64,000 nt of DNA from Mesostigma viride (taxonomy: Eukaryota > Streptophyta > Mesostigmatophyceae > Mesostigmatales > Mesostigmataceae). This document shows positions 21,478-35,622 of this stretch, in pieces (position 1 is the stretch's first letter; each line of letters starts with the position of its first letter). Both the position numbers and the translations under genes were made by a program. The notes below the pieces were generated by a model. The model made no database searches, was not told the DNA's origin, and was given only the letters and a program-made list of their open reading frames with translations. The stretch spans positions 1,873,411 through 1,937,410 of the forward strand of contig RPFO01000114.1 in the NCBI GenBank assembly GCA_009746045.1, in the 5' to 3' direction.

Positions 21478-24400
21478 CTACTGAACAGGTCTCTTCTTGG
21501 CCAAGTTCGTGAGCCGTTTCTCGACGTCTGTCGGAATGGTCAAGATGGCCTGGCGATTGTTAGCTGGGTTGACAACAATGGTGTGTTCGAACCCCGCGTC
21601 CATGCACAGGTAGCAATTGACCAAGTTTGGCTGTTCAGGTTGGCATCGGCGTCCATTTTGAACATCGTCGCCATACCCGGAAATCTGTCCCAGTAGCGCA
21701 CCCCCACCACCCATTGTCCCTTACGGAACAACTCCCTATCGACCTTGCCGTTTCTGTCGGCCACTCGCCTCACGAAAGTAGCGGCCACCTGATAAGGCTC
21801 CTGCAAGACTTCCGCTAGCCAATATGGATGATCTGGATCGTGGGACTCATCACCAGAGTAGGACTCGACGGCAAAAATGTCTCGCAACTTCAGTCTCCTT
21901 CCCATCATCGTCCTCTCTGCCTGTAGTCTGTTCAGTCGCGTCCCTGCGTGCCCCCCTTGTCCGTTTGGGTTCCTTTGCACTGGCTCCCCCAGTTTGTGGA
22001 GCTTCATCCGAGCACCTCCCACATTCCAGCCGTCCATGTCGGTCCACTCCTTTCGACAATCCCACCACCTTTCCTCGGCGCACGCACCGCCACAATAGCA
22101 GGAATACTGGCGCAGCATTAAGCGCGTCACATTCGACTTGTCCATGCGCCACCAGTGCGCCTTCTTCACTCCTTTGATTTTGCCGCGCCCTGGGCTGTAA
22201 GGAAGCACCTGCGCGTCGAAGACAAGATTTGCACAAGGGAAAGTTGAAGTTACGAGACCATCGAGCTAGTTGTGTTTTATTAAGCACTCCTGATCGCCAG
22301 GACTCCAAGAACGCCCTAGAAACGACGGCCGGCGTAACTATTCCCTGAACAAGGACTGTACACTTAATTACCTCGGGGAACTCGAAGAAGTTACGCCTGG
22401 TCGTTGTGGTCCCGCCCACCGCCCCCGACGCCAGATTCTCCACCAACTGGGCGGCCGTCTGTTTGTCCTGGTTCTCTTCCCTGATGTGCCACCTCCTCAA
22501 CATGCACTTCACAGTCCCACCAGCTCCATCCACCTCCCCCTTTCCGTGCTGCTCCCCAAAGTAATTCCACTCAAATGACTCCAGGTGCGGATCCTCCGTC
22601 AGCAGCCGGGCCACTTCCGCGATCACATTCCTTGACTTGAACTGCATGGAGCAATTGTCCGACCACCCAATGAAGCGCTTCACCTCTACCCCTTCTGACC
22701 GTAGTGTCGCCAGGATTTTGAGGATAGCAAAACGGAGGGCCCGCCCGTCCCTTTTCATTCCGCCCTGTCCGATGAAGTGAAACTCCCTTCTCACGACCTT
22801 TCCCGACGCTGGATCCAAGTAGCGCACGATCCAGGGCATAAGGACAAATGTGACTGGATGCCAATACTGTGCTTGGAGATTGTGATAGGTGTAAGACTGG
22901 TAGTTCTCGGCGTAATCTGTGTGGCATACAAGGTCCCCCACCCGCATCCTTGAGAGACATTCCTTGGAGGCGTCCGCTTGCCACCACGCGTTGAAGCAAT
23001 GCTGGATGAAGTCCGGCCACTTGTCCACAATCGCCTCCTTTAGCTCCGTTGGTGTGGACTTGACGTCGACTTGCGTCAATCGCTGCCCACCAGCCTTTGC
23101 GATCTCGTCACAGTCGTCCTGCATATGCGCAATGTGCACAAACAGAAAAGACATCAACTTCGACCCACCAATGACCTGTAGGAAGAAAAAAGACAGGACC
23201 TCAGGAAAAATTGAAAAAGAAACGCCTTGGGGCGCAACCACTCCACTAAAAATTACCTCTGGCCCAAGAACCTCAGGAAACATTGCAAAAGAAACGCCTT
23301 GGGGCGCAACCACTCCACTAAAAATTACCTCTGGCCCAAGAACCGCACCCGGCGGCACATCCTGCATCTCGTATCTGGTCCATGAAATCAGGTGGTTGGA
23401 AGCCTCCTCCCGTTCGCATAACATAAAGTTCCGAATTCCACACTTGGGAGCCCGGCAAGTGCCCAACACACAAGCCTTACGCCGGATCGAGCAAACCCCC
23501 AACTCCTCGCCCAGGTCATGATCGGGCACCCCTTCCTCGTCGTCCAGCACCCTCCCATGCATGGGCAGATCCTCAAGTTCGCCCTGAAAAGGCTGAACCT
23601 GCGGCCGCGACGACCCCACAGACGACCTCGAACCTCCCCCCTCCCTCATCCCCTCCACCTCACAAGTAAACTTGTTCACCCACTCTGTCGTGTGAGTGGC
23701 TTTGAAAATGGAACATGTGGGCACGGACGACCCCACGTCGAGCTGGCTACCATGATCGCACGCGTGGCATTCAGGTCCGCACTCGCATCTGGCATGAAAA
23801 GTTGCACGAAATTTGGCCAACCCCCCAACCATGGACTGCATGGTAGTGTGGTGCTGGCATGCGCACAAGTTCCGCATTTTCCACCGCCCCTTGACGCATG
23901 CGGGCATATGCTTGCAAAAAGTAGTGTATCCCACATGAACTGTGCTCTTCTGATTCGTGCGTAGCATTGACATCCCTGCCTCCGTCTCCAAAATCACCTG
24001 ATTTCCCCCCCTCACACCCTCCTCTCCCTCCCCCCCCCCCCTCCCTACTGTCCATCCGCCGCGGTGGCTTCAACTCCGGATGGCGGGAAATGAACACTTC
24101 GTAAATCTTCGACTTGGAGACAGTATAGTAGCGCGCACCCTCCGAAAACGCTAGTGTATGTTTGTAATCCTTTCTTGTCCATTCACAATGAACATCCTTC
24201 ATGTTCGGAGACGCCCGCGTCAAGTTATCATCCCTCCAGCACGCTTGTATCAGGGCAATGACTTCCGTCGGAAGCTCGTTTTCCTCTCTCCTCTCTGGCG
24301 CACTCATCAAAAGGTCGTCCTCCCCTTCTTCCATTCCATCCCTGTGACCCCGAACAGTTGCGACAAAGCGCCTGTCAATCCCGAACGCGCGCTCCACAAT

Positions 24401-24820
24401 CCTGTCCGGGACGCCCTCCATTGCCTTCGTAACAAGTCCACACAAGGCCCACCTAAGCCCACGATCCTTCTCAGATGTTCCCAAGTCGCCAAAAGCCTTC
24501 TTGATGGTATCCCGAAGAGATTCCGCCCAACTTTCAGGAAGCCCGTCGTCACAGTTCTTCCTCTTCTTAATGCCGTTGCTCTCCGCCACCATGGCATTTA
24601 GTCTTGAAGCTGCGCAAGACAGAACCTCCGCGCTCATCTCTGGCGTCCTGTGGTTGTTTGCTTTCACGCGTTCCGCCATGATAGGAAAGATGTCATTGGC
24701 AATTTTGTACCCCTTGTTCTCGATGTACTTGTCGCTCCAGGGACCGAAGTGCAGGCTCCCGGTCGTCATTGGACAAGGGACGCGAACCGTCGGAAACGGC
24801 CCCCCGCCCCGATGCGCCAT
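21478..24820 (-). CDS. DDE transposase-like protein of the inner element, multi-exon
   Basis: Proposed exons on the minus strand are 24820 to about 24040, about 24013-23329, 23175-22372, and 22208 to about 21478; introns 23328-23176 and 22371-22209 have GT...AG ends and keep phase. Candidate catalytic acidic residues lie in HTDYAENYQ, WSDNCSMQFKSRN and GEQHGKGEVDGAGGTVK, the RNase H-fold pattern of metazoan and protist DDE transposases. A Cys/His cluster (CECGPECHACDHG, CVLGTCRAPKCG) precedes the core; CYCGGACAEERWWDC and a Tudor/BAH-like segment (YWLAEV...RELFRKGQWVVGVRYW) follow. The protein would cut and paste the element in the nucleus. Two frame changes need explaining: one in a G-run near 24030, one near 21600 where the better C-terminus (FEHTIVVNPANNRQAILTIP) lies in another frame. 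The gene may be slightly decayed or the G-run mis-sequenced. Confidence 0.7.
22321..22340 (-). repeat. Palindromic motif in a transposase intron
   Basis: One copy of the GWTRCGMCNNNNGKCGYWTC element, inside intron 22371-22209 about 30 bases after the donor. Confidence 0.8.
23220..23328 (-). repeat. Duplicated donor region with two palindromic motifs
   Basis: Within intron 23328-23176 a 72-bp unit is present twice. Each copy begins with the exon end GGGCCAGAG, then GTAATTTTTAG, then the motif GTTGCGCCCCAAGGCGTTTC. Either GT could act as the donor, and because 72 is a multiple of three the frame stays open through both. Confidence 0.85.
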
Positions 24821-24966
24821 CAGACTTTGGTCAGACGGCAGCTGATTTTTTTCGCCTCTTAATCCCGCGGCACCGAAAGCCCTGAGGATGAGTAATGATA
24901 AATAATCACCATTAAAGACACGACGAAAACGATGGGCATCAAACAAGAACGACAAGCGTCATTAAT

Positions 24967-25518
24967 AACGCCGGCCGGCGCAACTGGATACATGTAAACC
25001 ATACAAAAGTGATTTTATGAAACACATACAGTTTGTCATTAATAACGACGGCCGGCGTAACTCGGGCGCAATTAAAAACCATTAAGAAGCAACTCAGGAT
25101 ATGCAGGCAGAAATCCTTCAGGTGTAAAAAAGATGTACAAACACAATTTTGGTAATGGGCCTGATTGCGCAACTGCAAGATACCATTGGAAACGCCGGCC
25201 GGCGCAACTGGATGCATGTAAACCATACAAAAGTGATTTGCACAAAACCCCTACAATTTGTCATGAGTAACGACGGCCGGCGTAACTCGGTTGCATTTGA
25301 AAACCACAAAGAAGCAACTCAGGTAGTGAAGGCGGAAATCCCAGAGGTGATAAAATGTTTACCAACACAAAATGTTGATAAGCGTGCAAGCTTTTGCAAG
25401 TGCGCGCAAGATACCATTGGAAACGCCGGCCGGCGCAACTGGAACACCAAAACAAAAAACTTGATTTGCACGAAACCCATTCAGTTCGTCATGGATAACG
25501 ACGGCCGGCGCAACTTCA
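24967..25518 (-). repeat. Six palindromic motifs in about 227-bp tandem units
   Basis: Motif copies start at 24967, 25044, 25191, 25269, 25422 and 25498, alternating spacings of about 77 and 150 bp, so three tandem units each carry two copies. Type A has core GCGCCGGCCGGCGC and type B has CGACGGCCGGCGT. The array lies directly upstream of the transposase start, in its 5' flank or a 5' UTR intron. Confidence 0.9.
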
Positions 25519-26598
25519 TGGCACTCACCACTTTCACCAAATGCCATGTCGCCATTATATTGAGGAAAGCGAAGTATGCCCACTTGAAGCTGTGGTCTGC
25601 AGAACATTGACACAAAATATGCATGGTATTTCAAGCAATGAATGCTATGTGTCAGGCATCAATGTCTTTATTGTATCCAAATGTGGTTAGGACGGAGGTT
25701 TACATTGGTTGCTATTTTAAGACAATGGCGTATAACCAAACATTGCACACACTCAAGAGTGTACTTATGCTGAACTGGAAAGGAACATTAAACCAATAAG
25801 GTAGATATTTTTCTTTTACATTTTAATTTTTTATTTACTATTTATATAATATTATATTATATTATATATATATTATATTATTATATTATGTTATATGAAA
25901 TAACATTAAAATTAACATAAAATTAAATTATATTTATTATAGTATATTATATAATATTATATATTATATTCACGATGCTGTGTATTAATGAATATCAGAC
26001 ACACCTACATCACATCGCCTTGATGTTTCCGTTTATGGGTCCGGTCGGGCGTTGGTAGCTGGTCGACAACAATTCTACATTTCCTAAAAAAAAATGCGAC
26101 CGTGCCTACATTCGAAGGCGCGCTGTGGCTGACCTGAACTATCGGTGAACACCTCGGCGTCACTTGACCGGCCTAGGTTGACATTTCGGCAGAGTAACGC
26201 TGCTTAAAGGATCATTGCGTAGTTCGCGCAATTTGGCTCTTTATATATGTTTTTGGAGACGACGAGCAAGCATCCGATTGGTCAGCCAATTCCTGTCCAG
26301 TCCTCGGACAGTGTCCAATCCGGTGCTTGGGATCCAGAAAACGTGCTCGAGCCTGGCCACTCTTCGCGGGCGCCGCGCTAGTGGCGTCGCGCCCAAACCT
26401 GACCAGGCCATAGGAAAGGGCGGGGGCGAATGCAAGAATTATTGTTATATCCTGACCTGTCCTGGGGAAGGTCCGGGGCGAATGCAAGAATTAATATACC
26501 TGCGTATGCAACCAACACGGCCGATCCACATACATAATCCGACTGAGCTGGACGGTACGGACCAAATTTCGGTGCAAATTGAGGCCCAAAAGCTATGT
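25519..26598. other. No gene; AT-rich tract
   Basis: Positions 25800-25975 are almost pure A/T (TATATTATATTA-type). The remainder has no convincing exon on either strand. Confidence 0.5.
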
Positions 26599-27540
26599 CG
26601 GCATGGTGCGCGCACCCCTTGCGGTAGGGGCCATGGCGACTGCCTTTAGACGAAACGTGACAAATCTGGCACGCGGAAAGCAGAAATGCTCGATTGTTGG
26701 AGAAAATTAGTTACTGATTCTAATTTATGGCGGGATGGTTGCGATCTATAATGTCGCGGGCTTTTTTTCTTTGCCATCGGCAGGGGGGGTCCGGCCTGAA
26801 TTTCTGTCGGGATGAATAAAGTATATTGGATGCCTGCCGGGTTGATTGTCGATTGTTGCCAGTTTTGATGGTCGTAAGGAAAGCTAGTTTAATGATGTTT
26901 CTAAAGCCGTAAAAATTCCCGCTGCTATCTTTACCTTTCCCGTCATTTTGCGGTAAGATAACATTAGCCCTGCGCGATGCGTACTGCCCAACCACTCCAT
27001 GAAAGGGTGGACTTTCTTGTGCGCCTGGGCACGAATAAATGCCCGTTATGGTACGTTCTTGTGTTAAACGTCTTAAGCTTGCGTTTTCCTGCTTTCTTAC
27101 CTCGTTGAGCGTAAGCTTTTTGCCTTCTTTCCGGCCAGATGCAGCCAGAAAGTTGCGGGTCCTGGCGCTGCATCGCTGGATTCCTGGGTGTCTTTTAGCT
27201 AGTTAATCGTCTGTGACGTGGCTGGCTTTCTGCAGCGCGTGGCCCGCAACCTGTCGGGAAGGTGTAATGCTTTTATTTCCATGCTTCTCTGAAATTTCTT
27301 TTGCTTTATAGACAGTTGTGTTCGAGGAAATTCACGCGGTCTTCCTAAGCAGCGGCATCATTTTCCCCAGACACTGACGAGCTGGCACCTGTCTCCTAAA
27401 GAGAGCGGCTCGTGCTTGTTAGAAAGGAGGCAGTGTGCATTTTGCGGGACACAATGCTTTGGTGGCACATGCGTCAGGTAGGCTGTTCCAATGGTCTCTT
27501 CACCTTTCCCACTGAGTAAATGTTAGCATTTGTCATGCTA
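26599..27540 (+). repeat. Dispersed repeat, copy 2 (partner at 10985-11950)
   Basis: Starts with GGTGCGCGCACCCCTTGCGG and CCATGGCGACTGCCTTTAG, then weak collinear similarity to the copy at 10985. Its distal part is inside the left arm of the 10.6-kb palindrome, so the palindrome arose by inverted duplication of part of this element. Confidence 0.65.
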
Positions 27541-27814
27541 ACCAGAGCAGCTAGCCACAGGTTGGCTGGATAAAAAGTCAGCTTATTTTCTCTTTATATA
27601 CTGCGTGTGTGGTCCTCCACGTGTCCGGCTTGTTGGGCATTTTGGAAGAGGGTTTATAATGTGTTGTTGGGTGGAACAACTTGGTTGTTGGCACAAAATC
27701 ACACATTATTAGCCTGAGATAGGCATGACATATGCTGCTCAGGCGTGTCGTCCTACCAGCCTTGTTGTTAAGGGTAGACTCACAAGGCTGGCTGTGCCGA
27801 TGGAGGGGTGGGGC

Positions 27815-28315
27815 GTGCTAGCCCCCCCCCACACCCACGCATGCATGCTAGCCCACCCCCACACCCACGCATGCATGCTAGCCCCGGCCCCGGCCCCCCA
27901 CACCCACGCATGCATGCTAGCCCCCCCCACACCCACGCATGCATGCTAGCCCACACTCACACCCACGCATGCATGCTAGCCCACCCCCACACCCACGCAT
28001 GCATGCTAGCCCCCCCCACACCCACGCATTCATGCCAGCCCCCCCCACACCCACGCATGCATGACAGCCCCCCCACACACCCACGCATGCATGCTAGCCC
28101 CCCACACACACCCACGCATGCATGCCAGCCCCCATACACACCCACGCATGCATGCCAGCCCCCCCCACACTTACGCATGCATGCTAGCCCCCCACACACA
28201 CCCACGCATGCATGCCAGCCCCCCCACACACCCACGCATGCAGGCTAGCCCCCCCCACACCCACGCATGCATGCCAGCCCACCCCCACACCCACGCGTGC
28301 ATGCCAGCCCACCCC
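27815..28315 (+). repeat. C-rich minisatellite in the left palindrome arm
   Basis: About 17 units of 28-30 bp containing CACACCCACGCATGCATGC and C-runs. The reverse-complement counterpart is at 36728-37135 with a different copy number. Open frames here are repeat artefacts. Confidence 0.9.
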
Positions 28316-28582
28316 TAGCTTGAGCGTGCTTGTAAAGTTTTTGCATGGTTTATTAAAATGAGTGGAATATGTATTTATTGCATTAAATGTTAATTTTATC
28401 ATGAATGAAAATGGTCAACATTGCCGAAGTGCCCCTAAATTGCTCAATATTGTGTGCTCAAGAATTCAATGAGGATTGTCATCATGGAAACCCGCACAAA
28501 TTCACGATTCCGGGCATGCATGTGAAAGTATCAAGAACAATTTTCAATTAAGAATGGTATCTCATTGTTCCATGAATCAATA

Positions 28583-31500
28583 TGACTCCATGTACGTAGA
28601 CAAGCCATGATGACCCCATGGGAGCCTGAATCCTCATCATTAAATACATAAATGCCACCCATGTACGTAGACGGGCCATGATGACACCAATGGAGCCTGA
28701 ATCCTCATCATTAATTACATAAATGCCAACCATGTACATACACGGGCAATGATGACACCATGGGAGCCTGAATCCTCATCATTAATTACATAAATGCCAA
28801 CCATGTACGTAGGCCAGCCATGATGACACTGTGGGAGCCTGAATCCTCATCATTAATTTCATACATGCCAACAACACGTAGACGGGCCATAATGACACCA
28901 CGGGAGCCTGAATCCTGATCATTTTTTTTTCTTTGACATCCATGTACGTAGGCCAGCCATGATGACACCATGGGAGCCTGAATCCTCATCATTTTTTTTC
29001 TGAGACATCCATGTACGTAGGCCAGCCATGATGACACCATGGGAGCCTGAATCCTCATCATTAAATACATACATGCCATCCATGTACGTAGACAGGCCAT
29101 GATGACACCATGGGAGCCTGAATCCTCATCATTTACTATTCCTTGACATCCATGTACGTAGACGGGCCATGATGACACCATGGGAGCCTGAATCCTCATC
29201 ATTTTTTTTTCTTTGACATCCATGTACATACGTAGGCCAGCCATGATGACACCAATGGAGCCTGAATCCTCATCATTAATTACATACATGCCATCCATGT
29301 ACGTAGACAGGCCATGACATCTGACACCATGGGAGCCTGAATCCTCATCATTTACTATTCCTTGACATCCATGTACGTAGACGGGCCATGATGACACCAT
29401 GGGAGCCTGAATCCTCATCATTTTTTTTTCTTTGACATCCATGTACATACGTAGGCCAGCCATGATGACACCAATGGAGCCTGAATCCTCATCATTAATT
29501 ACATACATAAATGCCATGATCATCAATGACCCCATGGGAGCCTGAATCCTCATCATTAAATACATAAATGCCACGGTCCATGTACGTAGACGGGCCATGA
29601 TGACACCAATGGAGCCTGAATCCTCATCATTAATTACATAAATGCCAACCATGTACATACACGGGCAATGATGACACCATGGGAGCCTGAATCCTCATCA
29701 TTAATTACATAAATGCCAACCATGTACGTAGGCCAGCCATGATGACACTATGGGAGCCTGAATCCTCATCATTAATTTCATACATGCCAACAACACGTAG
29801 ACGGGCCATAATGACACCACGGGAGCCTGAATCCTCATCATTTTTTTTGACATCCATGTACGTAGGCCAGCCATGATGACACCATGGGAGCCTGAATCCT
29901 CATCATTTTTTTTCTGAGACATCCATGTACGTAGGCCAGCCATGATGACACCATGGGAGCCTGAATCCTCATCATTAAATACATACATGCCATCCATGTA
30001 CGTAGACAGGCCATGATGACACCATGGGAGCCTGAATCCTCATCATTTACTATTCCTTGACATCCATGTACGTAGACGGGCCATGATGACACCATGGGAG
30101 CCTGAATCCTCATCATTTTTTTTTCTTTGACATCCATGTACATACGTAGGCCAGCCATGATGACACCAATGGAGCCTGAATCCTCATCATTAATTACATA
30201 CATGCCATCCATGTACGTAGACAGGCCATGACATCTGACACCATGGGAGCCTGAATCCTCATCATTTACTATTCCTTGACATCCATGTACGTAGACGGGC
30301 CATGATGACACCATGGGAGCCTGAATCCTCATCATTTTTTTTTCTTTGACATCCATGTACATACGTAGGCCAGCCATGATGACACCAATGGAGCCTGAAT
30401 CCTCATCATTAATTACATACATAAATGCCAACCATGTACATACACGGGCAATGATGACACCAATGGAGCCTGAATCCTCATCATTAATTACATAAATGCC
30501 AACCATGTACATACACGGGCAATGATGACACCATGGGAGCCTGAATCCTCATCATTTTTTTTTTCTTTGACATCCATGTACATACGTAGGCCAGCCATGA
30601 TGACACCAATGGAGCCTGAATCCTCATCATTAATTACATACATGCCATCCATGTACGTAGACAAGCCATGATGACACCATGGGAGCCTGAATCCTCATCA
30701 TTTACTATTCCTTGACATCCATGTACGTAGACGGGCCATGATGACACCAATGGAGCCTGAATCCTCTTCATTTTTTTTATGAGAGGATTCAGGTTACATA
30801 AATGCCAACCATGTAGGTAGACAAGCCATGATGACACCATGGGAGCCTGAATCCTCATCATTACTTACATAAATGCCATCCATGTACGTAGACGGGCCAT
30901 GATGACACCATGGGAGCCTAAATCCTCATCATTAATTACAAAATCGCCATCCATGTACGTAGACGGGCCATGATGACACCATGGGAGCCTGAATCCTCAT
31001 CATTTACTATTCCTTGACATCCATGTACGTAGACGGGCCATGATGACACAATGGGAGCCTGAATCCTCATCATTAATTACATAAATGCCATTCATGTACG
31101 TACACGGGCCATGATGACACCATGGGAGCCTGAATCCTCATCATTAATTACATAAATGCCATCCATGTACGTACACGGGCCATGATGACACCATGGGAGC
31201 CTGAATCCTCATCATTATATACAAAAATGCCATCCATGTACGTACACGGGCAATGATGACACCATGGGAGCCTGAATCCTCATCATTAATTACAAAATCG
31301 CCATCCATGTACGTACACGGGCCATGATGACACCATGGGAGCCTGAATCCTCATCATTTACTATTCCTTGACATCCATGTACGTAGACGGGCCATGATGA
31401 CACCATGCATGGGAGCCTGAATCCTCATCATTAATTACATAAATGCCATTTCATGTACGTACACGGGCCATGATGACACCATGGGAGCCTGAATCCTCAT

Positions 31501-34500
31501 CATTAATTACATAAATGCCATCCATGTACGTACACGGCACATACATGCTCCATGGGAGCCTGAATCCTCATCAATAATTACATAAATGCCAACCATGTAC
31601 GTAGACGGGCCATGATGACACCATGGGAGCCTGAATCCTCATCATTTTTTTTCTTTGACATCCATGTACATACGTAGGCCAGCCATGATGACACCAATGG
31701 AGCCTGAATCCTCATCATTAATTACATACATGCCATCCATGTACGTAGACAAGCCATGATGACACCATGGGAGCCTGAATCCTCATCATTTACTATTCCT
31801 TGACATCCATGTACGTAGGCCAGCCATGATGACACCAATGGAGCCTGAATCCTCTTCATTTTTTTTATGAGAGGATTCAGGTTACATAAATGCCAACCAT
31901 GTACGTAGACAAGCCATGATGACACCATGGGAGCCTGAATCCTCATCATTTTTTTTATGAGACATCCATGTACGTAGGCCAGCCATGATGACACCATGGG
32001 AGCCTGAATCCTCATCAATTTTTTTTCTTTGACATCCATGTACGTAGACGGGCCATGATGACACCATGGGAGCCTGAATCCTCATCATTAATTACATGAA
32101 TGCCATTCATGTACGTACACGGGCCATGATGACACCATGGGAGCCTGAATCCTCATCATTAATTACATAAATGCCATCCATGTACGTACACGGGCCATGA
32201 TGACACCATGGGAGCCTGAATCCTCATCAATAATTACATAAATGCCATCCATGTACGTAGACGGGCCATGATGACACCATGGGAGCCTGAATCCTCATCA
32301 TTTACTATTCCTTGACATCCATGTACGTAGGCCAGCCATGGAGACACCATGGGAGCCTGAATCCTCCTCATTAATTACATAAATGCCAACCATGTAGGTA
32401 GACAAGCCATGATGACCCATGGGAGCCTGAATCCTCATCATTAATTACATAAATGCCATCCATGTACGTAGACGGGCCATGATGACACCATGGGAGCCTG
32501 AATCCTCATCATTAATTACATAAATGCCATTCATGTACGTAGGCCAGCCATGGAGACACCATGGGAGCCTGAATCCTCATCATTAATTACATAAATGCCA
32601 CCATGTACGTAGACAAGCCATGATGACACCATGGGAGCCTGAATCCTCCTCATTAATTACATAAATGCCAACCATGTACGTAGACAAGCCATGATGACAC
32701 CACAGGCCTGAATCCTCATCATTAATTACATACATGCCATCCATGTACGTAGACAGGCCATGATGACACCATGGGAGCCTGAATCCTCATCATTTACTAT
32801 TCCTTGACATCCATGTACGTAGGCCAGCCATGGAGACACCATGGGAGCCTGAATCCTCCTCATTAATTACAGAAATGTTAACCATGTACGTAGACAAGCC
32901 ATGATGACCCCATGGGAGCCTGAATCCTCATCATTAATTACATAAATGCCATCCATGTACGTAGACGGGCCATGATGACACCATGGGAGCCTGAATCCTC
33001 ATCATTAATTACATACATGCCATCGATTTACGTACACGGGCCATGATGACACCATGGGAGCCTGAATCCTCATCATTTTTTTTTCTTTGACATCCATGTA
33101 CGTAGACGGGCCATGATGACACCATGGGAGCCTGAATCCTCATCATTAATTACATAAATGCCATTCATGTACGTAGACGGGCCATGATGACACCATGGGA
33201 GCCTGAATTCTCATCATTTACTATTCCTTGACATCCATGTACGTAGGCCAGCCATGGAGACAACATGGGAGCCTGAATCCTCCTCATTAATTACATAAAT
33301 GCCAACCATGTACGTAGACAAGCCATGATGACCCCATGGGAGCCTGAATCCTCATCATTAATTACATAAATGCCATCCATGTACGTAGACGGGCCATGAT
33401 GACACCATGGGAGCCTGAATCCTCATTATTATATACAAAAATGCCATCCATGTACGTACACGGGCAATGATGACACCATGGGAGCCTGAATCCTCATCAT
33501 TAATTACATAAATGCCATTCATGTACGTAGACATGACATGATGACACCATGGGAGCCTGAATCCTCATCATTAATTACATACATGCCATCCATGTACGTA
33601 GACGGGCCATGATGACACCATGGGAGCCTGAATCCTCATCATTTTTTTTTCTTTGACATCCATGTACATACGTAGGCCAGCCATGATGACACCAATGGAG
33701 CCTGAATCCTCATCATTAATTACATACATAAATGCCAACCATGTACATACACGGGCAATGATGACACCAATGGAGCCTGAATCCTCATCATTAATTACAT
33801 AAATGCCAACCATGTACATACACGGGCAATGATGACACCATGGGAGCCTGAATCCTCATCATTTTTTTTTTCTTTGACATCCATGTACATACGTAGGCCA
33901 GCCATGATGACACCAATGGAGCCTGAATCCTCATCATTAATTACATACATGCCATCCATGTACGTAGACAAGCCATGATGACACCATGGGAGCCTGAATC
34001 CTCATCATTTACTATTCCTTGACATCCATGTACGTAGACGGGCCATGATGACACCAATGGAGCCTGAATCCTCTTCATTTTTTTTATGAGAGGATTCAGG
34101 TTACATAAATGCCAACCATGTAGGTAGACAAGCCATGATGACACCATGGGAGCCTGAATCCTCATCATTACTTACATAAATGCCATCCATGTACGTAGAC
34201 GGGCAATGATGACACCATGGGAGCCTGAATCCTCCTCGGTAATTACATAAATGCCAACCATGTACGTAGACAAGCCATGATGACCCCATGGGAGCCTGAA
34301 TCCTCATCATTAACTATTCCTTGACATCCATGTACGTAGACGGGCCATGATGACACCATGGGAGCCTGAATCCTCTTCATTAATTACATAAATGCCAACC
34401 ATGTACGTAGACGGGCCATGATGACACCATGGGAGCCTGAATCCTCATCATTTTTTTTATGAAACATCCATGTACGTAGGCCAGCCATGATGACACCATG

Positions 34501-35622
34501 GGAGCCTGAATCCTCATCATTTTTTTTTCTTTGACATCCATGTACGTAGACGGGCCATGATGACACCATGGGAGCCTGAATCCTCATCATTTACTATTCC
34601 TTGACATCCATGTACGTACACGGGCCATGATGACACCATGGGAGCCTGAATCCTCATCATTTACTATTCCTTGACATCCATGTACGTAGGCCAGCCATGG
34701 AGACACCATGGGAGCCTGAATCCTCCTCGTTAATTACATAAATGCCAACCATGTACGTAGACAAGCCATGATGACACCATGGGAGCCTGAATCCTCATCA
34801 TTTACTATTCCTTGACATCCATGTACGTAGACGGGCCATGATGACACCATGGGAGCCTGAATCCTCATCATTAATTACATAAATGCCAACCATGTACGTA
34901 GACGGGCATTGATGACACCATGGGAGCCTAAATCCTCCTCATTAATTACATAAATGCCATCCATGTACGTAGGCCAGCCATGGAGACACCATGGGAGCCT
35001 GAATCCTCATCATTAAATACATACATGCCATCCATGTACGTAGACAGGCCATGATGACACCATGGGAGCCTGAATCCTCATCATTAATTACATACTTGCC
35101 ATTCATGTACGTAGACGGGCCATGGAGACACCATGGGAGCCTGAATCCTCATCATTTACTATTCCTTGACATCCATGTACGTAGACGGGCCATGATGACA
35201 CCATGGGAGCCTGAATCCTCCTCGTTAATTACATAAATGCCATCCATGTACGTAGACGGGCGATGATGACACCATGGGAGCCTAAATCCTCCTCATTAAT
35301 TACATAAATGCCATCCATGTACGTAGGCCAGCCATGGAGACACCATGGGAGCCTGAATCCTCCTCATTAATTACATAAATGCCAACCATGTACGTAGACA
35401 AGCCATGATGACACCATGGGAGCCTGAATCCTCATCATTTACTATTCCTTGACATCCATGTACGTAGGCCAGCCATGATGACACCAATGGAGCCTGAATC
35501 CTCTTCATTTTTTTAATGAGAGGATTCAGGTTACATAAATGCCAACCATGTAGGTAGACAAGCCATGATGACACCATGGGAGCCTGAATCCTCATCATTA
35601 AATACATAAATGCCATCCATGT
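28583..35622 (-). repeat. 71-bp tandem repeat, left array, about 99 copies
   Basis: The unit contains CCATGTACGTAGACGGGCCA, GATGACACCATGGGAGCC and TGAATCCTCATCATT. Linkers alternate between several forms (TTAATTACATAAATGCC, TTTACTATTCCTTGACATCC, T-runs with CTTTGACATCC), forming higher-order blocks. For example, 28860-29500 is copied about 0.9 kb on, and 30420-30880 recurs 3307 bp later. Long minus-strand frames with MRIQAPMVSS-type peptides come from the repeat. Confidence 0.95.

Noticed and set aside
27725-28318. His/Pro/Met-rich ORFs (HPRMHASPP type)
   Set aside because: Translation of the C-rich minisatellite in the palindrome arm; the inverted arm gives the same artefact on the other strand.
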